Assembly: GCA_964036155.1 (NCBI GenBank)
Contig: OZ038422.1
Span: 20,545,201 to 20,609,200, forward strand
Length of the DNA: 64,000 nt
Origin: Diploscapter coronatus
Taxonomy: Eukaryota > Nematoda > Chromadorea > Rhabditida > Rhabditidae
Direction of reading: 5' to 3'
Made by a program: the position numbers and the translations under genes. Below the pieces are notes generated by a model. That model saw only the letters and a list, made by a program, of their open reading frames with translations. It ran no database searches and had not been told where the DNA came from. Positions 54,692 to 64,000 of this stretch are shown one piece after another. Within the stretch, counting starts at the first letter, position 1. Each line of letters opens with the position of its first letter.

Positions 54692-57600
54692 ATGGTCAGG
54701 CTCAGGCTGCTCATCGCCTTCGCAAGTTGCTGCATTCTCGGCCAGGTACAAAATATCGAAAATCTATATATTTTTTTTCAAAATCCTAAAATTTCAACTT
54801 CAGTCGGCTCCTTCTGTGATGCCATCAGTGCCCTCGCCCTGCAACGCATCCATTCACTTCGATTGTGAGCGAGGTCGAACCAGATGCATTCCCCTCGACT
54901 GGATGTGCGACAATGCACCTGACTGTGACAATGGGCTGGTCAGTTGGCAGAATGGAAGTCGGAACTTCCGAAGCTAGAATAGAGAATAAGAATCGAAAGA
55001 GTCGAAATTCCGACTCCTACTATCGATTTGGAAAGGATCTCTTTTCTTTATCGACACTCGTCTTCTTAAAAAGACCAAATTTGTAAAATGACCGGTATCC
55101 AAACTGACAACTTGTCGGGAGATTTCCGCCTTTCGATTCTTGTCAGCTCTGAAGGCGAAGATCTTGAGTGAAAAATGATAAATTTCAGGACGAGATGTCA
55201 TGCCACTACCTGCACGACTGTAAAACAGGTTCGATGATTTGCCGCACAGGCGAGTGCGTGTCCAACAAGTTCAAGTGCGACGGGGAGTGGGACTGTCAGA
55301 AGGGCGAGGACGAGAAGTTCTGCAGCCAGATCATTCCTGGAGAGGAGGACGAAACTCCCGCGGAGAGGAAGATGATCGACACAGAGGACGACCATACTCC
55401 TGCACAGTCAGTTTTTAGCTGAATCTTGTAAAAAGCTAAAAATTCATGCCATCTCATTGAAATATCCAGTCGTCCAACGAAAATGCAATTTTTAGAAAGT
55501 GCGAGCTGCCGAAGTTCCTGTGCTCGAGTGGACAGTGCCTGACACAGGACGCAGTGTGCGATGGGTATGCTGACTGTCCTGAAAAGGAAGATGAGCTCAA
55601 CTGCACGAGGAGGAAGAAAACGGGACAGACAGTCAAGGACGCAGAGGATGATGAGGAGATGGACGTCGTCTGCAAGGCTGACACGGTCGCCTGTGCCAAC
55701 AAGTACGCCTGCATTCCCAGCAGATGGATCTGTGATGGAGAGCGCGACTGCGAAGATGGCAGTGATGAGGTTAGCTAATCATTGAAGAGAAAACTGACGA
55801 AATGTTTGAATCGGGAATGAACTGAAACAAAAGTTCTCCTGGTGAGAAAACCAGGGGAAGTTTCGAGGGAAATTGTCCTCCCAGCCGAGAAAACTTCTAT
55901 GAGAAATTTGAACCAATCGACAATCGATCTTTGAAAAATTCGGAATTTTAATTAAGAAATTTAACTTGTCGCAATCACACGCACAATCTAGACTCCGAAA
56001 CTCAATAAAGCATGACTTTTCAGTCTGACTGCAACGGAGCAGACATGCGTCAGCAGCACATCATCGACGGCTCGGTCATCTCGGACTGCACTAGCCAGGG
56101 CATGTTCCGCTGTCGCACAGTCAACAACGCGGACACCTGCATCTTCACCAATCTCACCTGCAATGGCATCGTCGACTGTCCCGAGGGAGACGACGAGACG
56201 GAGCTCTGCACTGAGTGCAGGGATAAGGGATGCTCTCACCAGTGCGATGACACTCCTTACGGTTAGTTGGGAGAAAAAGTTGGCAAACTCTGAGAGGTTC
56301 AATATCAAGGAATACAAATTTTGAAAATAGAAGGGGAAAACAGTTACTTTAAAAAGTAACGAACTTCATCATACTTGACAATAGTCCATAAATCAATCGA
56401 ATTGGAATAAATCAGCACTTCTATCAAATAAGAAATTGACTGTCAAAAATCAGGAACAATCGTTCTAAAAAAGAAAAAGATGAAATTTCATGATAATTTT
56501 GCAGGTGGAATCTGTTCGTGCCCTGGAGACCAGATGCTGAGCGCAGACCAGAAGACCTGCATCGAAGTGGACGAGTGCATCGAGCATGGACATCTCTGTC
56601 AGCAGTACTGCGAGGACAGGTCGGGAAGGTAAGAAGGCAGATTGAAGGAACTTCACAACAAAACATTTCCAATGGGTGTTTCTGAATCCCGATGAAAGGT
56701 AAATGGGAAAAGAGGGAGAAAATAGTATAGCTTTCTTTCACCCCGGGACTCAGTAACAGCTTTCAATAGCATTGGGGGTGACAATGGAAGAAATCTCCAA
56801 CGCGACTTTTACACGCATCAAGAACTAGCAATTTTGTCAATTCGGACTAGTCACAAATCAATGTTTTAGTAAATTCATGTTTTGCAGATACGAATGCAAG
56901 TGCGCCTCGGGATACGTGCTGGACAAGGACGGGCATAGTTGCAAACTGGACAACGAGCAGGAGGGATTCCTCTATCTCAGTCTCGGATTCGAGGTTAGTC
57001 GTTCTCGAATAAGAAACGGCAAGAATTCTTCGATATAATCGGATTTCGAAATGTCGAATGCACAAGACGCAGTTTTTTTTTTTTACTTTTCTTCAATCTT
57101 TTAAAGAAATTATCTTCATCACTTCATTCCTGCCACGGCGGCAAGTCGAACCTTATACTTCAAAAATGCTGCACCCCGTCTACGCGATTTTGGTGAAATA
57201 GAAAAGAGGATTGAAAACAAGCCAACGAGACGACCTTTTCACACAATATCTCCATTTTTCTTGATTTTTTCTCGAAGTATTAGTCTTGGACTAGTGCGCT
57301 GCTAATTCCGAGTCGTTTGCAGGTCCGCTCGATGCCCATGTTCAACGCAGCTTCGAAGAGCAGTGTCTATGACACGATGCACAAACTGGACAAGCACGGC
57401 TTCGCTCGCTCGATCGCCTACAGCACTGCAGACAAGACTGTCTTCATGGCCATCGACATGCACAACAACGAGGGCGAAATCGTAGGCAGCAAACAAGATC
57501 GTCCTTACTTGAAGATATATTCAGGGCGCTCTGAAAGACGGCATTTTCAATGTGCTGCGAGAGAACGTGACGGGCGTCGGCTACGTGGCTGTCGACTGGA

Positions 57601-60600
57601 CGCAGGGCAACATCTACTTCACTCAGAAACGTGGGTTTGAATGGTGGATCGATTGAGAATTTCACTAGATTCATCCGTCATCAACCTAGGGTAATTGACC
57701 TGTTTTTATCGAGTTCGCTTACGGATGAATTCTGAAGTTTCTAGGAATTTTTTTTTTTTTTTTGGAAAAGTTTCAACTTACTAGAAAAACCCAAAAATGG
57801 GATAAATTTGTCAAGAGAATTTAGAAAGGGAAAGTAATAAATTCTTTTCATTTCAGACCCAGCTCCTCGCCCTGGCATCTCAGTCTGCACCCGTGAAGGC
57901 TTCTTCTGCCGCCAGATCATCTCGGGGCAGCCAGCAGACCTGAAGGACGTCTCGGCCAGACAGAGCTATCGCGGACTGGCCCTCCACCCGCAGGCAGGCA
58001 GACTTGTCTGGATCGATTCCTACAGATCCACCTACAAGATCATGGTCTCCAATCTCGATGGCACCAATGTGAGTTGGAGTTGAATGAATTCTGGATTTTA
58101 TCTTCCATACTTTGTTGTAATACCGCTTTACTAGATGAAAAGTTTCATTTTGGGAGAATTAAAGTATTAATTCTTCCAGTTTCTAGAAGGTCTTTCATGA
58201 TTTTGATGCTTTACTTTTCAGGTCCATCCTCTGGTGGAGAACAAGCTGCCCTACCCGAGCGGCCTGGCAGTGGACCCGATCAGGAACGAGATCTACTTCG
58301 GAGATGTCGAGGAAATGCTCATCGAGAGGGTCGACATGCACGGAGCCAACAGGTAGAATTGAATGAGGATTTTTTTACGTCATTTGAAGTTGAAGGCAAT
58401 GACAATTACTCATTTCAGGCGAACAATCCTGACGATGGGCGTCTCGCACCCATACGACCTGGCGTTCTTCAACGGACACCTGTACTGGACCGACTGGGGC
58501 ACGGACTCGCTCAAAGTGGCCGATCTGTCCGAGCACCATCAGACCACGCACATCGTCCACTCCTTCACAAGGTTCCCCTATGGAGTCGCCATCAATCACA
58601 CCATGTATCAGGTTGGAAGAAACATGATTTTTACCGATATGTCAACTTTTAAAAGTCTTGTTTCAAAGTTTCAAAACGCTTGTAAACTCGATCCTCGACC
58701 AGCTCCGGATAACAATATTACGAAATATTGGAAGAAAAGTGCACATGTATGTGCTTTTCCTATCTAGAAAAGATGCGTTATTCTTCTACTAGTCGATTTT
58801 CGGATCGAGTTTTGAAAAATTCGGTTTGAAATTCAAAAACCCTATTCATAATCTCCCTTTCAGCCAACACTGACATCCAACCCATGCAGCCCCGATGTCT
58901 TTGACTGTTCGTGGATCTGCGTGGCCGTCCCCTCGACGGCGGCCAAGCAGCAACTCGAGGCTCGTTGTCTCTGTCCGGATGGCTATACCACAAACGGCAA
59001 CGACTGCGTTCCTCTGCCCAGCAACAAACGTCCTCGAGGAGTAAGTCTCTCACCGCATTTCATTGTGAATAATCAATGAAGTGTCAAATTTCAGCTGACC
59101 TACGTCGGCACGTCCTACATGAAGAGCTTCTGCAATGCAGAAACCAGTCGGGGTTCTGGGTGCATGAACGGAGGATCCTGCGAGGAGATTCAGAATGCGT
59201 ATGGCAGAACGGAGAGGATCGTGTGCAAGTAAGCTGAAAATTGAAAAGGGCTAGAAATCGCATACCTTTTTCAATTCCACTCGTGCCTCTTACGCAGACA
59301 GGGGTGTGCGGAATTTTAATTTTGAAAAATTCGGCATCGGAATAAACATTTTCCCACGACATGGAATCGAAATTTCATATAGCTGGATGTTGATATGTAC
59401 TTTCCATGACAATAATTAGGGTTAAATGCAGCAATTCAAACATTTACTTCCAGTTGCGAGCCGCCCTACACAGGAGACCACTGCGAGCGCTACGACTACG
59501 GTTTGGATGAAGCAGAGAAGCTCGTCGACAGGGCAGAGAGCAGCAGCTTCTGGCCATTCTTCTTCTTCTTCCTCCTGCTCATTCTCATCGCTGTTGGTTT
59601 CACCTATTTCTACGTCACAAACAGGGCATTCAAGTAAGAACAATTAAAAATTCAATTCAGAAACTGATTTCATTAAATCGAAGATAAATGAAATTTAATC
59701 TTCGACTAAAAATTCATCTTCAATATGTCGTGATAACTTGATGGAAAATACTCGAGAAGACATTATCCATCTCTTTTGTATAATATATTTATTTCCAGCG
59801 ACAAAGTGCGTCGGTTGGGCGACAAGATTCACCAGTCGGCCTCTCATCTGCCCCCGCCTCCCTCTCTCACGGTCATTCGCGACTACACGCACAACATCAC
59901 TCAAAAAATCACCAGACCGTAGGAAAATCAGTCAAATAGAATCAATATAAATGGTTGAATTTTTGCAGTTCGTGGTCGCGTGGAACGTCGCCGAGAAGTG
60001 GCAGTGGCTTCAGCAGGCAATCGCCGCAGAGGAGTGCAAGGAACGGAGGAGGGCCTACTGATGGAAATGTCTCCACCAGTCTGCTCGTAGACAATTATCT
60101 CTCGCCGGTAAGAATTTTGATTGTATGTATTCGATAAAGTTGTTATGAAAAACTAAATTTTAAGAGTTATGCTTTGCAAAGAAAAGTGACGTTTACTTTT
60201 TAAAAAAAAAACTTGTAATCCCAAACTCGCACGAATGTCCATATGAACGAGATGGGCTGTTTATCGCGAGGAAGAGAATGCCTTCGTTGTCGCTCGAAAA
60301 GTCGCGTTATTTCGTTCACATGGATACCCGCGGGTAGGAAAATTTACAAGTCGGATCGGATAAGTAAATCCTGAAAAATGAATTTTTAAAGAAGGCCTCA
60401 AATGATCATGAAATGAATGATGGTTTTTTTTCTTTTCAGTCGGCCTACAACAACCCTATGTACAACGAAACAGTGGTCTACTCGACTCCACCCGATTCCG
60501 ACTCGGACTCGCCCTCCTCGTGGCTGCCCACTTCCTCTCCCTCCCCTGCAGATCCCGTCTCCACGATTTCCAACTCCAATCCTCTCATCCATTCTTCCCA

Positions 60601-60613
60601 GAACGTCTACTAG
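54692..60613 (+). CDS. LDL-receptor-family protein (LRP/VLDLR-like)
   Basis: Eighteen exons give 957 aa: 54692-54745, 54804-54938, 55189-55406, 55496-55769, 56024-56261, 56505-56628, 56888-56993, 57323-57481, 57525-57630, 57857-58068, 58222-58352, 58419-58611, 58864-59040, 59095-59228, 59454-59633, 59799-59918, 59969-60107, 60440-60613. Order: signal peptide ([18 protein letters not shown]); about five LDLR class A repeats with CDGEWDC, CDGYADC and [13 protein letters not shown] type ends; EGF and calcium-type EGF ([11 protein letters not shown]); one YWTD-type propeller ([35 protein letters not shown]); two EGF modules; a membrane helix ([18 protein letters not shown]); and a 120-residue tail with the endocytosis motif NPMY near the end. 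It should be an endocytic receptor for lipoproteins or secreted ligands. Only one propeller strand has a perfect YWTD. Confidence 0.93.
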
Positions 60614-61288
60614 CTGCTCTCAATTAACTGAAGAGGGACAGTTCACGTCAAGTTCCATCTCCTTTTTTTTAACAATACTTGTTCCATAGCCCACTGCATC
60701 TGAATATTTTGATACTTTCACAGCACCAATTTTGACTTTTGATTAAAACATTCTATTTTGAATTGTGATTGAATTCATTAATTTTTGCCTTTGATTTTGA
60801 GAATTTTATTGATTTTTTTATGTTCATTTTCTACCCTTGCATTCTTATAAATTAGATGATCGCATTTGACATTCACTGATTATACATTCATTTTCTTCGA
60901 TTTGAAGTGTTTTTGATTCATTTTTCCTTTGTCATGGAATAAAGTTTGATCAATTATTACTTCTTCAGATTCCTGATCTGTAATTTGTTCTAATTCAACA
61001 GGACTATCTTCCGAATTTTATGAATTCCAATTTCATTTGGTCATCTGACAAGTGACCCCCCTAATCGACGAATGATTGAATGCTCAGTGAGCATAATTTT
61101 TCTATGAATGACCATGGTTCGTGGGTCCTGGCATAAATCCTGACCTGACGATTTTGAATTTGCTTTTCATCGTACTGTTCAATTGAAAATTTCGCGTGAT
61201 TCATTTAAAGTCAATAGTATATCTAAAAATCCGTTCCTGTTGAAGTTTGTTCCATTTTTCTCTAAATTATTTTGATTTTAAAATTTCA
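60614..61288. other. Spacer with 3' UTR of the receptor gene
   Basis: T-rich sequence with no gene. An AATAAA-type signal occurs near 60940 (GGAATAAAGTTTG). No other feature is supported. Confidence 0.5.
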
Positions 61289-61291
61289 GGA

Positions 61292-62549
61292 ATGATGGTG
61301 AAGACACGCGCTGCAAAGTCGAAAGCGAAGAAGATCATTGGCTTGGAGCACGAATTCTCTGAGGACAGTGACGATCCTGATTGGAAAGAGGAGCTGCAGG
61401 ACAAGAAGCAGAAGAAAGAGGGGGGCAAGAGGCAGTGCAGAAGGAAGACCAGGGCCTGTCTGCCTACCAGAGTCAGCGTCGCCGCCTACACAAGGATGAC
61501 GCTCTTCAAGACCAACAACCCTCTCAAGGCTAGTTTAGAGTTTATGCATTGGTGAAAAGAGAAAGTTAAAAATTTGCACAAATTGAGGTGAAAGTCATTC
61601 TCTAGCCACTGCTGGACGAACATAAAATTTCTCTAACTTTCAAGTCGAAGACAAGGCTAAGTTCGAGTTTTATAAAGCTTCAAAGCTGAAGACAAAATTG
61701 GAATTCTTTGATCCGCAAGCAAATTTTTTTTCGAAAAGAACGATGTTTTCACGACATTTTGAAACCTAAAAATAATAACTTTTTCAGTATATTGAACTGA
61801 TGTGCGTTTTTCAGCTGAGCATCGACGATTTCCTGACGTACAGGGGCGATCTACTCTCTCGCATGACCATGCGCAATCTCAGGATCATCACTCTGGTTCA
61901 CTTTAGTTTACTTGAAACAAAGTTACATTTGTTAGCGTAAGACCCACAATTGAATAAGCCAAATCATACTTTTGCGGAAGCCTTACACAGAAAGTTATTA
62001 GGACTGAATAAGACGTCTTAAGAAAAACCATATTTAGAAATTTTCTAACCGAAAAATAACGCAAAAATCTATCATCCAAAGTGAACACATTTGCGCAGAT
62101 GAAATATTGTTTGCATGAACATGCGTGTGTATTTCATGTTTTTTCCACACCGAACCATTTTATCAGATTTATCATCGTTCTAGACTGATTTTTTTAGCGT
62201 TTTGGGTTTGAATGTTACGCTTTTATTCTAAATTTTTATTTCAAACTACCATGTTGCTGCTAAAAATGTACCCCTTCGAAAGGTGTATAGCTTGAACATA
62301 GAGCTAACGGCATATTCAGTAGATATTTTTTACAGAATCGTTTTCATATTTTTCTTGAATTTCTTTATGATGATCTGGCTTTATTATGAATGAGTATTTT
62401 AGAAATTTTGACAATGATAGAATAATTTTCAGATTGCGGCTGGCCAGTCGTACGAACCATTCGTGGAGGAACTGCAGCTGGTGACGAGCGAAACGGCACA
62501 GAAGAAGAAACTCACTCTGCTTCCTGCACAGAACACGCAAATGGGATAG
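61292..62549 (+). CDS. Unknown small basic/acidic protein, probably nuclear
   Basis: Exons 61292-61528, 61815-61895 and 62433-62549 join in phase 0 to 144 aa. It begins MMVKTRAAKSKAKKIIG (a basic, nuclear-localisation-like start). An acidic patch (SEDSDDPDW) and a Lys/Arg-rich run follow. The last half reads SIDDFLTYRGDLLSRMT ... AAGQSYEPFVEELQLVTSE. An acceptor (TTTCAG) ends at 61289, two bases before the start ATG, as expected for trans-splicing or a leader intron. Intron 1 would use a GC donor (AAG|GCTAGT). I do not recognise the family; chromatin association is a guess from composition. Confidence 0.6.
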
Positions 62550-64000
62550 GGGCAGAACATGGAGACGAGGGAGAACAAGTACAGACAAAATCATGATTTT
62601 CTCTAATTATTTTATTGCAACTTGTCTATACTGTTAAAATACCTCTGTAATTGATGCATCCTTGTGCAATAAGTTTTTTGTCATAATCAAATATTCTCAT
62701 TGTTAAACTGTCTAATCAATTTTATCAGCTATTTCTGTTTCATCGAATAGAGATTTTTTATCGAACATTTTTTATTTGAATTTTATCATTACGTCGTTTA
62801 ATCGACTAATCATGCCTTCACAATTAGTCCGAACAACCAATTTTTGTGTAAATTATTGCAGACTAGAAGCTAGAAGCCATGAAATAATCTAAATCCTTTC
62901 AAATTTTTGGCGTTGTTTTCAAGGACATGCTTGGATTTTGAATATTCAGGATCGAAGGAAATGTGAGTTTACTTTTTCTTTCTAATAGTCGAATGCAATC
63001 GTTACATCTGTTGCGGTACTAATTTATTCAGAAGAAAATGAAATTAAAATAATTCACTACCAAAATCGACACCTTTAATTTATTGCAAATATGCTAGTAA
63101 ATCCAAAATTGTGGAAAGCAATACATCATGATCTGCATAGGAGGTGTGAAAAAAGAATGTAAGCGGGAACAACACCAGTGAACTCATAATTGATAGTTGC
63201 TATTTGAGAAATATTGGGTTTTAAGGTACTTCCTTCCCAAATATCCCATTTAAAACTACGCTTCTACCAAAAACGTATTTTTGCAAAGGGGCGGAGCTTG
63301 GGGACTCGAGAAATACTTGTAAAATTGCACACGCAAAAAGTAGATTAATTGATCAGGAAAAGAAAATAGCAAATCGAAATAAACTTAATTTTGATATGCA
63401 TATTGTTGATTGGAGAGAACGTCCATACTAAAAAATTACGTTATTTGTCTTGTTTCTCTTCAATCGATGATAATATAAGAAAAAATTATTGCAAAAAAAA
63501 CAATCTAATTAAAAGTCATAATATCTGCATTCTTTGAAGCAATGCTCGAAAAGACTATTAGATATCAGAAATCCGAATCTGAGATTTTATAACTAATATC
63601 CAAAAATCGAGATGAAACTGATGAAATTGTTTTACAATTTGCACCATCAATTGATTAGATATCGTTCATCTACTCAGAAGATGATTGCCGTGTCATCTTG
63701 ATGAAGTATATCTCCATATCTCCTCTTCCTAATATGTAAATATGAACTGATAAAAGAAAGTTCATAAAATATTTTAGAGAGACGATGGAATAATTTAGTC
63801 GTTTTTAGTTTTTATTTTGAAGATTTGGTAGAATTATTGATACGCTCATTTATAAAATTCAGAGGGAGATATTCCTTCATTAGAACGACACAAGACGGTT
63901 TCCTCTGCAAATCATATGATCCCATATATACCAGAATAATAAGTAAGCGAATGAAATTTTTATAGTCGAACATTTGGAATCACACCTAGGAGGCATTTAA
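62550..64000. other. AT-rich end of window
   Basis: No reading frame, repeat pair or signal that I can support beyond the 3' flank of the preceding gene. Confidence 0.45.

Overview
This is a gene-rich eukaryotic window of AT-rich DNA. Exons are GC-richer than introns, most genes have many short introns (about 45-400 nt), and coding is on both strands. The best guess is a nematode or close ecdysozoan relative. Support: two proteins with a major sperm protein (MSP) domain, a serpentine-receptor-like gene, and several genes with a pyrimidine-AG acceptor just upstream of the start codon, as in spliced-leader genes. The species cannot be named from the sequence.

Layout. 1-2300: an inverted-repeat block. 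3411-6890 (+): an SMAP-type ArfGAP, 14 exons. 7900-19410: a tandem array of F-box/kelch genes and remnants alternating with two copies of a ~4.2 kb unit; each unit carries an MSP-domain gene (-) and a small unknown gene (+). The first unit is more decayed. 20245-25046 (-): an unrecognised ~650-aa gene. 25796-27534: a non-coding element with terminal inverted repeats. 28570-30043 (-): a multi-pass membrane protein. 31708-38483 (-): a DBHS RNA-binding protein (NONO/PSF/NonA type).

39326-44567: two paralogues with a PARP-like ADP-ribosyltransferase fold. The second carries a full ubiquitin domain ending in Gly-Gly directly before the PARP-like part; the first has lost the ubiquitin. A kelch remnant and two foldback elements lie between them. 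44962-45690: a two-piece copy of parts of the downstream dehydrogenase gene. 46092-46492 (+): a small secreted cysteine-rich peptide gene with a strong TATA box. 50229-54450 (-): a 3-beta-HSD/sterol dehydrogenase with an unusual ~230-residue acidic insert. 54692-60613 (+): an LDL-receptor-family protein, diverging from the dehydrogenase across about 240 bp. 61292-62549 (+): a small basic/acidic unknown protein.

The genes do not form one pathway. The lively parts are the duplicated regions (7.9-19.4 kb and 39-46 kb), where copies gain, lose and exchange domains, and where foldback (MITE-like) elements are common. The strongest candidate for an under-described system is the ubiquitin-PARP-like fusion and its ubiquitin-less sister. 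Gene models were spliced by eye from reading frame, GT-AG signals and phase agreement; no transcript evidence was available.
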